This document shows, in pieces, positions 43,950-53,167 of a DNA stretch of 64,000 bases. Origin of the DNA: Shewanella amazonensis SB2B (GTDB lineage Bacteria > Pseudomonadota > Gammaproteobacteria > Enterobacterales > Shewanellaceae); the NCBI RefSeq assembly GCF_000015245.1, contig NC_008700.1:998001-1062000 (forward strand). Reading direction: 5' to 3'. The stretch's first letter is position 1. The number at the start of each line of letters is the position of its first letter. The position numbers were made by a program, and so were the translations under genes. A model generated the notes under the pieces. The model was given only the letters and a program-made list of their open reading frames with translations. It made no database searches and was not told where the DNA came from.

Positions 43950-45368
43950 TCAGGCTTTGGCCGATTCCAGATAGTTGAGGATCCCGAGCGCGGCTTCGCG
44001 GCCTTCGGCGATGGCAGTGACCACCAGGTCTGAGCCCCGGACCATGTCGCCACCGGCAAACACCTTGGGATTGCTGGTTTGGAATGGATTGTCATCGGCT
44101 TTGCTGGCCTTGACCCGGCCCTTGTCATCCAGGGCGATATCGAAATCGGCAAACCAGGGGGCAGGACTTGGCTGGAAGCCAAAGGCGATGATGATGGCAT
44201 CGGCTTCGAGGAGCTGTTCGCTGCCGGGAACGGGCTCGGCAGAGCGGCGGCCATTGGCATCGGGTTCACCCATGCGGGTCTCGATGCACTCGATACCCAC
44301 CACGGCGCCGTTTTCGGTCTTGATGGCAACAGGCTGACGGTTGAACAGGAAGTTCACCCCTTCTTCGCGGGCGTTTTGCACCTCGCGGCGGGAGCCGGGC
44401 ATGTTGGCTTCATCGCGGCGGTAAGCACAGGTCACTTCGCGCGCGCCCTGGCGCACTGCGGTACGCACGCAGTCCATGGCGGTGTCACCGCCACCCAGTA
44501 CCACGACTTTTTTACCTGCCAGGTCGATATAGGGGTTCTGTTCACTTTGCTGACCGAGCAGCGACATGGTGTTGCCAATCAGATAGGGCAATGCCTGTAG
44601 CACACCGTCGGCGTCTTCACCGGGCAGCCCCGCCTTCATGGCGCTGTAGGTGCCCATGCCGAGGAATACGGCGTCATAGTCTTTAAGCAGGTCGGCGAAG
44701 GCGATGTCCTTGCCCACGGTAACGCCCAGACGAAACTCGATGCCCATACCCTCCAGCACGGTTCGGCGGGTCTGCATCACCGACTTATCCAGTTTGAATG
44801 AAGGAATACCGTAGGTCAGCAGGCCGCCGATTTGTGGATATTTGTCGAACACCACTGCCTTGATGCCGTTGCGGGCCAGGATATCGGCGCAGCCAAGGCC
44901 CGCCGGGCCAGCACCGACGATCGCCACCCGCTCTTTGCGGGGCGTGACCTTACTCATATCAGGGCGCCAACCCTGGGCGAGGGCAGTATCTGTGATGTAT
45001 TTCTCGACGTTACCTATGGTTACGGCGCCAAAATCATCATTCAGGGTACAGGCGCCTTCACAGAGCCTGTCCTGGGGGCAAACCCGGCCGCAGATTTCCG
45101 GCAGGGTGTTGGTCTCGTGGACCAGATCTGCCGCTTCCATGATGCGCCCCTGTTTGGCGAGCTTCAGCCAGTTGGGAATGTAATTGTGCAGCGGGCACTT
45201 CCATTCACAGTAAGGGTTACCGCAGTCCAGGCAGCGGTCTGCCTGCTCGTTGACCTGTGGTTGAGTAAAAGGCTGATAAATTTCAATAAACTGTGTTGCA
45301 CGCAGCTTAATGGGCTGCTTGGTCGGATCTTTGCGGCCTACCTGAATAAACTGAAAGTCGTTACTCAT
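43950..45368 (-). CDS. gltD: Glutamate synthase (NADPH) small subunit
   Basis: A 472-residue flavoprotein that passes electrons from NADPH through FAD and 4Fe-4S clusters to the large subunit. N-terminal cysteines (CLDCGNPYCEWKCPLHNYIPNW, GRVCPQDRLCEGACTL) form the clusters; two dinucleotide motifs follow (VGAGPAGLGCADIL for FAD and VLGGGDTAMDCVRTA for NADPH). Full length compared with E. coli GltD (472). It lies seven bases after gltB in the same operon, followed by a terminator. Confidence 0.97.
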   Translation of the reverse strand: MSNDFQFIQVGRKDPTKQPIKLRATQFIEIYQPFTQPQVNEQADRCLDCGNPYCEWKCPLHNYIPNWLKLAKQGRIMEAADLVHETNTLPEICGRVCPQDRLCEGACTLNDDFGAVTIGNVEKYITDTALAQGWRPDMSKVTPRKERVAIVGAGPAGLGCADILARNGIKAVVFDKYPQIGGLLTYGIPSFKLDKSVMQTRRTVLEGMGIEFRLGVTVGKDIAFADLLKDYDAVFLGMGTYSAMKAGLPGEDADGVLQALPYLIGNTMSLLGQQSEQNPYIDLAGKKVVVLGGGDTAMDCVRTAVRQGAREVTCAYRRDEANMPGSRREVQNAREEGVNFLFNRQPVAIKTENGAVVGIECIETRMGEPDANGRRSAEPVPGSEQLLEADAIIIAFGFQPSPAPWFADFDIALDDKGRVKASKADDNPFQTSNPKVFAGGDMVRGSDLVVTAIAEGREAALGILNYLESAKA

Positions 45369-45375
45369 CTTGCTG

Positions 45376-48300
45376 TTACCCCGCCTTTACTGCCAGTTCA
45401 GGGCTTGGCTGCTCGAGTTTGAGCAGATCGGCCACCGCTACATTCTTCGGCTTGACCAGCACGAAGCAGTCGAGCCAGTTATCAAAGTCACTCAAAATCG
45501 CCCGGGCATGTTCGCTGCCGGTCTCTTTGACGTGGGCCTCTATCAGGCCTTTGAGGTGTTTCTGGTGAATGGCTGACTCCACCTTTTGGGTGTCGACCAT
45601 TTCGGTGTTTACCCTGCGGCCAAAGCGGCCGAACTGGTCGAACACGTAGGCAAAGCCACCTGTCATACCGGCGCCAAAGTTCACCCCGGTTTTACCCAAT
45701 ACCACCACAATGCCGCCGGTCATATATTCGCAGCCGTTGTCGCCAAGGCCTTCTACCACCGCCACGGCGCCTGAGTTGCGCACACCGAAGCGTTCACCCG
45801 CCTGGCCCGCAGCAAAGAACTGGCCGCCGGTTGCGCCATAGAGGCAGGTATTGCCCACGATGGCGGTGCGCTCGCTCTGGAAGGCACTGCCAAGTGGCGG
45901 GTAGATGGACAGCTTGCCGCCGGACATCCCCTTGCCCACATAGTCGTTGGCATCACCGCACAGGCTCATTTCCAGTCCGGGGGCGTTCCACACACCAAAA
46001 CTTTGGCCGGCGGTGCCGTTAAATGACAGGCTGACCGGCGCCTTGGTGCCCTTGAGACCACAGCAGGCAGCGATGTGGCCACTGAGGGCGGCGCCCACTG
46101 AGCGATCTGTGTTGTTGATGCTGTAGGCGGCGCTGAAACCTTCGCCGCGGCTGATGGCATCGGCGGCATCTTTCAGCAGACGCTGGTTCAGCTCACCGGT
46201 ATCCGTCGGTGGGTTTATCTCTTTCCAGGTTCTGGATGACCCAGCGCGTACCTGTGGCTGATACAGGATGGGGGACAGATCCAGACCATGTTGCTTCTCG
46301 GTTTGTCCCGCCAGTGCGTACAACCAGTCGCTGCGACCTACCAGATCTTCAAACTTTGCAACACCCAGCCTGGCCATCCACTCACGGACTTCTTCGGCAA
46401 CAAATTCGAAGTAAGTCATCACCCGCTCAGGCAAGCCGTGGAAGTGTTTATCGCGCAGATTTTTATCCTGGGTTGCCACGCCGGTGGCGCAGTTGTTCAG
46501 GTGGCAGATTCTCAGATATTTACAGCCCAGCGCAATCATAGGCACTGTGCCGAAGCCAAAACTCTCGGCGCCAAGCAATGCGGCCTTGATAACGTCGGTA
46601 CCTGTTTTGAGGCCGCCGTCCACCTGCAGGCGGATTTTGTGGCGCAGGCCGTTGTCCACCAGAGCCTGATGCACCTCTGCCAGACCCAGCTCCCAAGGCG
46701 AGCCGGCATACTTGACCGAGGTGAGGGGGCTTGCCCCGGTGCCACCGTCATAGCCGGACACGGTAATCATGTCGGCATAGGCCTTGGCAACACCCGTGGC
46801 GATGGTGCCAATGCCCGGCTCTGATACCAGTTTTACGCTGATAAGGGCCTTGGGGTTGATTTGCTTCAAATCGAAAATCAGCTGCGCCAAATCTTCAATG
46901 GAATAGATGTCGTGGTGCGGCGGTGGCGAAATCAGGGTCACGCCCGGACGGGCATAACGCAGACCGGCAATTTCCACGCTCACCTTGTGGCCGGGCAGCT
47001 GACCGCCTTCGCCGGGTTTAGCCCCCTGAGCCACTTTAATCTGCAGCACTTCGGCATTGATAAGGTAATGGGCGGTGACACCAAAACGGCCAGAGGCAAT
47101 TTGCTTGATGGCGGAGTTCTTCTCGGTACCGAAACGGCGCGGGTCTTCGCCGCCTTCCCCTGAGTTGGAACGGCCGCCGAGGCGGTTCATGGCAATGGCC
47201 AGCGCTTCGTGGGCTTCGGGGCTTAAGGCACCGATACTCATGGCGGCGCTGTCGAAGCGGGGATACAGGTTGGCTGCGGCTTCTACCGTGTCGGCGGGAA
47301 TGGCATCGAGGGTGCCTTTTACGCCCAACAGATCCCGGAGCATTGCCACCGGACGCTCATCGACGTGCTTGGCAAAGGCCTTGTACTTGCTGTAGTCGCG
47401 ACTGATGAGTGAAGCCTGCAGCGTATTGACCACATCAGGGTTGAAGGCATGGTACTCACCGCCTTCGACGTACTTGAGCAAACCGCCCTGTTGCAAGGAA
47501 ACGTGGGGGCGGAAGGCGGCCTGATGCAGCTTATGCTGGTCCTTGGCAAGGTGATCAAAGCTCACCCCTTCGATGCGACTCACCACGCCTTTAAAGCAGA
47601 GTTCAATGACATCGCGGGCCAGACCTATGGCCTCGAACTGCTGGCTGCAGCGGTATGAAGCCACTGTGCTGATACCCATCTTGGACATGATCTTGCGCAG
47701 TCCTTTCTCGATGCCGTAACGGAAGTTCAGCATCAAGGCCACCATGTCGTCGGCGCTGTCATTGCGCTTGGCCAGGTCGGCAATGGATTCATACACCAGG
47801 TAGGGATAGATGGCGGTGGCACCAAAGCCCAGCAACACCGCAAAGTGGTGTGGATCGCGGGCAGAGGCGGTTTCCACGATAATGTTGGTGTCGCAGCGCA
47901 GGCTCTTGGATACCAGCATCTGCTGCACGGCGCCCACAGCCATGGCGGCCGGGATCACCTGACGGTTTTTGGCCACGGCGCGGTCAGACAGCACCAGCAG
48001 CGTAGTGCCGGTGCGGGCCAGACGCTCGGCATCATCTGTGATGCGGCGAATGGCGCCTTCAAGCCCTTCTGCCGGGTCGTAGTTGAGGTCAACGATATTG
48101 GCGCGGTAATAGGCTTTATCGAGGGACATCAACTGATTGAAATCGCTGAACAGCAAAACAGGCGAGTTGAACATCACCCGGTAGGCGTGGCCTGTGGTTT
48201 CATTGAAGAGGTTCTGCTCACGGCCCACACAGGTGGCCAGCGACATCACGTGTTTTTCACGCAGTGGGTCGATGGGCGGGTTTGTCACCTGGGCGAATTT

Positions 48301-49827
48301 CTGGCGGAAGTAGTCGTAAAGTGAGCGCTGTTTGTTGGACAGCACCGCCATGGGGGTATCGTCGCCCATGGAGCCCACGGCCTCTTCACCCTGGCTTGCC
48401 AGTACCCAAATAACCTGTTCGAGTTCTTCACGGCTGTAGCCAAACAGCTTTTGGTACTGTAGCAGGGTATCACGACTGAATTCGCTGGCGCCGTGCTGCT
48501 CGCTACTCATCTCTTCCGCACTCTTGAGGGTGCGGCTGTTCTTCGCCATCCATTCTTTATAGGGATGACGGCGTTTGAGGTCGTTATCAATCTCGAATGA
48601 CTGATACAGGCGACCGTTTAGGGTATCGAGCACCAAAAGCTCACCCGGACCAACGCGCCCCTTTTCCACCACCTCGTCGGGCTGGTAATCCCAGATACCC
48701 ACTTCAGAGGCCAGGGTCAGTATGCGGTCCTTGGTAATCACATAACGGGATGGACGCAGGCCGTTACGGTCCACCGCGCAGGCGGCGTGGCGGCCGTTGG
48801 TCATGACTATACCCGCCGGTCCATCCCAGGGTTCCATATGCATGGAGTTAAAGTCGTAGAAGGCTTTGAGCTCTTCGTCCATTTCAGGGTTACTTTGCCA
48901 TGCGGGCGGAATCAGCAAACGCATGGCACGGTACAGGTCCATTCCGCCGGAGAGCAGCATTTCCAGCATGTTATCCAAAGAGGATGAGTCAGAGCCGGTT
49001 TCGTTTACAAAGGGGGCGGCTTGCTGCAAATCGGGCAACAGCGGCGAATTGAACTTGTACGCGCGGGCGCGGGCCCACTGGCGGTTGCCGGTAATGGTGT
49101 TGATTTCACCGTTGTGCGCCAGATAGCGGAAAGGCTGAGCCAGTGGCCACTTGGGAGAAGTATTGGTTGAAAAGCGCTGGTGGAACAAACAGATAGCACT
49201 TTCCAGACGCAAATCGGCCAGATCGGGATAAAAGGCGGGCAGGTCCGCTGGCATCATCAGGCCTTTATAAACAATCACCTGACCAGAAAGACTGGCCACA
49301 TAGAAGTCGGGATCGGCAGTCATTTGCTGCTCGAGGCGGCGACGGGCCATATAGAGGCGACGTTCGAGGTCTTTTTCACGCCAGCCAATGGGCGCATTAA
49401 TCAGTACCTGAACGATACGTGGCAGGCTGGCCTTACCTATTTCACCCAGCACATCGGGATTAACAGGCACCTCACGCCAACCGGCGATGCAGAGGGTTTC
49501 TTTTTCAAGCTCGCGCTCAAGCACAAAGCGTGCGGCAGCGACTTTTTCTTCGTCCTGACTTAAAAAGAACATGCCGACGGCAAACTTGCGCGACAGGTGC
49601 CAGTCATTTTCGGCGGCAATCGACTCGAAAAACTTGATGGGCAATTGCATCAGGAGGCCGCAACCATCACCCGTGCGACCATCTGCGGCAATGCCGCCGC
49701 GGTGCTTCATGCGATCCAGTCCGGTAATGGCGGTACGCACAATACGGTGACTGGCTTCGCCGTCCATCTGGGCAATCAGACCAAATCCACAATTGTCCCG
49801 CTCAAAACTGGGATGATACAAGCTCAT
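45376..49827 (-). CDS. gltB: Glutamate synthase (NADPH) large subunit
   Basis: The 1483-residue large subunit (GOGAT): hydrolyses glutamine in an N-terminal Ntn-amidotransferase domain, channels ammonia, and forms glutamate from 2-oxoglutarate at an FMN/3Fe-4S site. The N-terminus SFERDNCGFGLIAQMDGE places the catalytic Cys at position 13 after a 12-residue propeptide. The central FMN-binding domain (KYAGSPWELGLAEVHQAL, QVDGGLKTGTDVIKAALLGAE, with the cluster cysteines in CKYLRICHLNNCATGVATQ) and a C-terminal beta-helix (GMSGGKLSIYPP, YMTGGIVVVLGKTGVNFGAGMTGGFAYV) are intact. Upstream lie a sigma-70-like promoter and a LiuR-like palindrome. Confidence 0.97.
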   Translation of the reverse strand: MSLYHPSFERDNCGFGLIAQMDGEASHRIVRTAITGLDRMKHRGGIAADGRTGDGCGLLMQLPIKFFESIAAENDWHLSRKFAVGMFFLSQDEEKVAAARFVLERELEKETLCIAGWREVPVNPDVLGEIGKASLPRIVQVLINAPIGWREKDLERRLYMARRRLEQQMTADPDFYVASLSGQVIVYKGLMMPADLPAFYPDLADLRLESAICLFHQRFSTNTSPKWPLAQPFRYLAHNGEINTITGNRQWARARAYKFNSPLLPDLQQAAPFVNETGSDSSSLDNMLEMLLSGGMDLYRAMRLLIPPAWQSNPEMDEELKAFYDFNSMHMEPWDGPAGIVMTNGRHAACAVDRNGLRPSRYVITKDRILTLASEVGIWDYQPDEVVEKGRVGPGELLVLDTLNGRLYQSFEIDNDLKRRHPYKEWMAKNSRTLKSAEEMSSEQHGASEFSRDTLLQYQKLFGYSREELEQVIWVLASQGEEAVGSMGDDTPMAVLSNKQRSLYDYFRQKFAQVTNPPIDPLREKHVMSLATCVGREQNLFNETTGHAYRVMFNSPVLLFSDFNQLMSLDKAYYRANIVDLNYDPAEGLEGAIRRITDDAERLARTGTTLLVLSDRAVAKNRQVIPAAMAVGAVQQMLVSKSLRCDTNIIVETASARDPHHFAVLLGFGATAIYPYLVYESIADLAKRNDSADDMVALMLNFRYGIEKGLRKIMSKMGISTVASYRCSQQFEAIGLARDVIELCFKGVVSRIEGVSFDHLAKDQHKLHQAAFRPHVSLQQGGLLKYVEGGEYHAFNPDVVNTLQASLISRDYSKYKAFAKHVDERPVAMLRDLLGVKGTLDAIPADTVEAAANLYPRFDSAAMSIGALSPEAHEALAIAMNRLGGRSNSGEGGEDPRRFGTEKNSAIKQIASGRFGVTAHYLINAEVLQIKVAQGAKPGEGGQLPGHKVSVEIAGLRYARPGVTLISPPPHHDIYSIEDLAQLIFDLKQINPKALISVKLVSEPGIGTIATGVAKAYADMITVSGYDGGTGASPLTSVKYAGSPWELGLAEVHQALVDNGLRHKIRLQVDGGLKTGTDVIKAALLGAESFGFGTVPMIALGCKYLRICHLNNCATGVATQDKNLRDKHFHGLPERVMTYFEFVAEEVREWMARLGVAKFEDLVGRSDWLYALAGQTEKQHGLDLSPILYQPQVRAGSSRTWKEINPPTDTGELNQRLLKDAADAISRGEGFSAAYSINNTDRSVGAALSGHIAACCGLKGTKAPVSLSFNGTAGQSFGVWNAPGLEMSLCGDANDYVGKGMSGGKLSIYPPLGSAFQSERTAIVGNTCLYGATGGQFFAAGQAGERFGVRNSGAVAVVEGLGDNGCEYMTGGIVVVLGKTGVNFGAGMTGGFAYVFDQFGRFGRRVNTEMVDTQKVESAIHQKHLKGLIEAHVKETGSEHARAILSDFDNWLDCFVLVKPKNVAVADLLKLEQPSPELAVKAG

Positions 49828-49912
49828 ACTAATTCCCCACCTGAAAACCTGTGACTGATACTGCTCGGGGAATCACGCAAATGACAATGATAGATATGCA
49901 CCCGAATCTCCC

Positions 49913-49941
49913 AAATTATCCTGAGAATTTACAAAGGTCAA
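49913..49941 (-). promoter_or_regulatory. Sigma-70 promoter for gltBD
   Basis: On the minus strand TTGACC and TAATTT are separated by exactly 17 bases, about 85 bases before the gltB start codon. Confidence 0.6.
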
Positions 49942-50002
49942 ACTTAAAGATTGCATAAAACATGGGTAAAAAATCATGTTTCATACAGTTTTGATAATTG
50001 GG

Positions 50003-50017
50003 TTACGTTAACGTCAA
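50003..50017. promoter_or_regulatory. LiuR-like palindrome upstream of gltB
   Basis: TTACGTTAACGTCAA has a perfect ten-base core palindrome, ACGTTAACGT. It resembles the binding motif reported for LiuR, the MerR-family regulator of branched-chain amino acid breakdown in gammaproteobacteria, as I recall it. It lies about 60 bases upstream of the predicted -35. Confidence 0.45.
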
Positions 50018-50332
50018 CTGGTGAAAGTGTTGTATAACATTATGAATTATAGCAATTTTAAAATTGTGTTATTTTTTGATTTACGATTGTGTAACAGGGG
50101 TGGCGATTGTTTGGCGTTTGCAAATAGTGATTTTTTTTGCAGGCACAGTAGCTTGTTTTTAAATAAATGCCATTGATTAACTATTCAAAAACTGTGACTA
50201 ACATCCTGTTTTGTTCGCCATAAAGATGACTGGCGCAGCAAAAATGGGAAAAAGGCAGTCCCTTTGACCTGGATCCGGGTGTTACCGAGTCCACGGGTCC
50301 ATACTGGCGCTTTCTTTCTAATGGAGGGGCCT

Positions 50333-51286
50333 GTGTCTCAACCGGTTAGCGTAACGCCCACATTGGATGCGCTGGTAAACACCTTCGGCAATGACTGCCG
50401 TCTTCGGTTTGGCAAGCGGGTACGCAAGTTGACCCTGGATGCGCATTTTACCTGCCCAAACCGCGATGGCAGTCTCGGCATTGGTGGCTGCACTTTTTGC
50501 CATGTGCCTTCTTTCAACGCCGACGATGGCCAGCAGTTTGATATCCCATCGCAGCTTAAGCGGCAGATGGCCGGGCGAACTGATGCGCTGTATTTCATTT
50601 ATTTTCAGGCTTACACCAGTACCTACGATGAGGTTGCCGTACTTAAGCGCAGATACGATGAGGCGCTGTCGATTGGGAATGTGGCGGGACTCTTTGTGGG
50701 AACACGCCCTGACTGTGTTCCTGATGCGGTGCTGCATTTGTTGGCCGACTATCAACAGCAGGGGATCGATGTGTGGCTGGATTTGGGGCTGCAGACCGCC
50801 CGGGATGACACCCTGAAAAGAATCAATCGGGGCCATGATTTTGCCATATATGCTGATGCCGTGACCCGGGCCAGAAGGCTGGGCATCAAGGTGTGTACCC
50901 ATCTTATCCTGGGATTGCCCGGAGAGACGTCAGAGGATTTCGTCGAATCACACCGGCAGGTGCTGGCACTTGGAGTCGATGGCCTCAAGCTGCATCCACT
51001 GCATATAGTGGAAGGCAGCATCATGGCGAGGCAGTGGCGGGCAGGAAGGCTCGATACCTTGAGTTTGGATGATTACGTGAACGCCGCGGTGCGTCTTATT
51101 CAACGCACTCCGGCAGACATTATTTTACACCGGGTTACGGCCCACGCCAGGCCGCCTTTGTTATTGGCACCCGATTGGTGTGGTCATAAATGGTTGGGGA
51201 TGGGGGCCATTTGCAGCAGTCTGGCACGAACGGGTGGCCAGGGCTGTTTGACTGAATATCCTTACCTCAATGATAAAAATACGTAA
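50333..51286 (+). CDS. TIGR01212-type (YhcC-like) radical SAM protein
   Basis: A 317-residue radical SAM protein. The cluster motif is in FTCPNRDGSLGIGGCTFC (three cysteines with CX6-8 style spacing of this family rather than plain CX3CX2C), followed by YFQAYTSTYDEV, VGTRPDCVPDAVLHLL, LGLQTARDDTLKRINRGHDF and THLILGLPGET. It matches E. coli YhcC closely; YhcC lies next to gltBD there too. Its substrate is not known. The start is set at GTG 50333, which has GGAGGGG five bases upstream; an ATG at 50321 overlaps that ribosome site and is unlikely. Confidence 0.87.
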   Translation: MSQPVSVTPTLDALVNTFGNDCRLRFGKRVRKLTLDAHFTCPNRDGSLGIGGCTFCHVPSFNADDGQQFDIPSQLKRQMAGRTDALYFIYFQAYTSTYDEVAVLKRRYDEALSIGNVAGLFVGTRPDCVPDAVLHLLADYQQQGIDVWLDLGLQTARDDTLKRINRGHDFAIYADAVTRARRLGIKVCTHLILGLPGETSEDFVESHRQVLALGVDGLKLHPLHIVEGSIMARQWRAGRLDTLSLDDYVNAAVRLIQRTPADIILHRVTAHARPPLLLAPDWCGHKWLGMGAICSSLARTGGQGCLTEYPYLNDKNT

Positions 51287-51464
51287 GTTTCTTAAGCCTC
51301 TCCAACGGCAACAAGAGGTTAATTATTTGTTGAAATTAGAAAATATCCACATGGCTGAAACGCCATACGGTTGCACCGTGGGGCAGAGAAGGTATTATGT
51401 GCGATAGTATTGTCGGCAATTGACTGCCGATGTGGACCATTTTATGACTGTTAAGGGGGCCTTG

Positions 51465-51830
51465 ATGGCAACTGCTGCACTGGACGAGATTTTGGATTTG
51501 AACACTCTTGAACAATATTGCAGTGCGATTGGGGCCGGAACCTTGCTCAAGAGTGTGGTGCTGTTTGAGCAGCTGATGCCCGAATATGTGGGCAACCTGG
51601 TCAAGGCAAAAGAAGCCGGCGATAAGGACACCCTTTGCTCTGAGGCTCACAAGTTTAAAGGTGCGGCTGGCAGTGTTGGCCTGAAGCGCATCCAGCAATA
51701 TGCTCAATTGCTGCAGCACGGCAATGACGATGGCTGGGAAGCCGGCCATGTCGAGTGGCTGGATGTGATTGCCACCCATGCCTTTGACGATCTCGCTGCA
51801 CTGAAAGCCTTCCTGCAGGCAAAAGCCTGA
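51465..51830 (+). CDS. hptA: Histidine phosphotransfer protein HptA (ArcB-type Hpt domain)
   Basis: A 121-residue stand-alone Hpt domain. The phosphorylated histidine lies in SEAHKFKGAAGSVGLKRIQQ (His62), nearly identical in this segment to the Hpt domain of E. coli ArcB. In Shewanella oneidensis, which lacks a full ArcB, HptA relays phosphate from the ArcS sensor to ArcA; orthologous position next to yhcC/gltBD and oxyR supports the identity. ATG at 51465 follows AAGGGGG by five bases; in-frame upstream starts (TTG 51420, ATG 51444) lack this. Confidence 0.85.
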   Translation: MATAALDEILDLNTLEQYCSAIGAGTLLKSVVLFEQLMPEYVGNLVKAKEAGDKDTLCSEAHKFKGAAGSVGLKRIQQYAQLLQHGNDDGWEAGHVEWLDVIATHAFDDLAALKAFLQAKA

Positions 51831-52220
51831 TAGGAGCTGCCACCGGCGTCAGGCATACTTGGTCTGCGCCGGTAATCTTTCCTCTATGTTCTCTTTCCTG
51901 TCTTGCACTCGTTTTTCCGCGTTCCCCCTTTGGATTATCACTTTATCTATCTGATCCCGCTTTGCTGATTAAGGCCTTTTGTCTTTCGTGAGACTGCGTT
52001 CCCCGATGCGGGTGAACCCGCATTTAGTCAACGGAAACTCAGCTTTTACCGTGCTCCCCGCTTCTGCTGCATGGCCTTGGGGTATAGCGACACCCTGTGA
52101 GTGCCTCACTTGTGCAGATATTGCTCACATATCCGCGTGTGGACCTTATGAACTCAGGTAAAGCCTGTGTTAAAGTGCAAAGTGTCCTATCAATCCATCC
52201 AAGCGGCGGTAATCGGTAAA
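51831..52220. other. hptA-oxyR intergenic region
   Basis: About 390 bases without a convincing gene. It holds two inverted repeats: CCGGCG/CGCCGG with a long loop just after hptA (about 51844-51872), followed by a pyrimidine-rich tract and possibly a weak terminator, and a tight hairpin ATGCGGG-TGAA-CCCGCAT (52006-52023) followed by TTTA. I did not find an OxyR-type site by eye. Confidence 0.45.
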
Positions 52221-53138
52221 ATGAAACATCTTCCCAGCCTTAAAAATCTCTATTATCTGGTGAATCTCTATCAGGAACAGAATTTTAATCGCGCCGCCAA
52301 GGTATGTAATGTCAGTCAGTCGACCCTCTCCAGTGGTATTCAAAATCTTGAGGAGCAACTGGGACATCAATTGATTGAACGCGATCATAAGTCATTTATG
52401 TTTACGGCCATCGGTGAAGAAGTGGTTGGCCGCTGCCGCAAAATTCTGACCGATGTGGATGATTTGGTGGAGTTGGTGCGCAATCAGGGCGAACCCATGA
52501 CCGGGGAAATCCGTTTGGGCTGTATCCCCACCATAGCCCCTTTTCTACTGAGCCGGGTGGTGCGTCACTGTCAGCAGCACTATCCCAACATGGTATTACT
52601 GCTGAAAGAAGACACCACCGAGCGCCTGCTCGATGCCCTTGGTAAAGGTGAACTGGATTTACTGTTGTTGGCCTTGCCTGTGGATACTTCAGGATTTCAC
52701 AGCATGAAAGTTGGTGTGGACCCGTTCAAGATGGTGATGCACAAAGACTTGTCCCATGAAGTGCATCAGCCGGTGGACTATCAGGCGTTACCGGACGAAA
52801 GTATTTTTCTGCTGCAGAATGAACACTGTATTACGGGTCATGCCATCAGTGCCTGTCAGTTGGGCGACTCCAACAAGATTAATCCCTTTGCTGCAACCAG
52901 TCTGCACACCCTGGTGCAAATGGTAAACAGTAAGCTGGGCACCACCTTCCTGCCACAAATGGCCATTGATGCGGGTATCCTCAAAGACACTGAACTCGCG
53001 GTGATGGACCCACCGGGCAGTGCACCCTATCGCGATATAGGGTTGGTGTGGCGTCAAACGACCAGCCGCATCCGAACGTTCAGAACACTGGGGTTGGAAA
53101 TCGAAAAGTTGCTCGGTGGCGAATCCAGGCAGGGCTGA
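52221..53138 (+). CDS. oxyR: LysR-family hydrogen peroxide sensor OxyR
   Basis: A 305-residue LysR regulator: N-terminal winged helix (LYQEQNFNRAAKVCNVSQSTLSSGIQNLEEQLGHQLIERD) and a periplasmic-binding-like sensor domain. Two cysteines, Cys203 and Cys212, in NEHCITGHAISAC have the same nine-residue spacing as E. coli Cys199 and Cys208, which form the peroxide-sensing disulphide. In Shewanella OxyR controls catalase and peroxiredoxin genes. The start at 52221 removes an unconserved upstream extension. It is convergent with the cyclase gene. Confidence 0.9.
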   Translation: MKHLPSLKNLYYLVNLYQEQNFNRAAKVCNVSQSTLSSGIQNLEEQLGHQLIERDHKSFMFTAIGEEVVGRCRKILTDVDDLVELVRNQGEPMTGEIRLGCIPTIAPFLLSRVVRHCQQHYPNMVLLLKEDTTERLLDALGKGELDLLLLALPVDTSGFHSMKVGVDPFKMVMHKDLSHEVHQPVDYQALPDESIFLLQNEHCITGHAISACQLGDSNKINPFAATSLHTLVQMVNSKLGTTFLPQMAIDAGILKDTELAVMDPPGSAPYRDIGLVWRQTTSRIRTFRTLGLEIEKLLGGESRQG

Positions 53139-53167
53139 GCACGCAACCAGAATGAAGGGGCGAGACG

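Larger units (their letters stand above)
49828..50332. other. AT-rich intergenic region between gltB and the radical SAM gene
   Basis: No gene seen. The centre (about 49960-50200) is markedly AT-rich with runs such as TTTTAAAATTGTG and TTATTTTTTG, in contrast to the GC-rich genes on both sides. It contains the gltB promoter and the LiuR-like site described separately, and on the plus strand presumably the promoter of the radical SAM gene. Confidence 0.6.
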
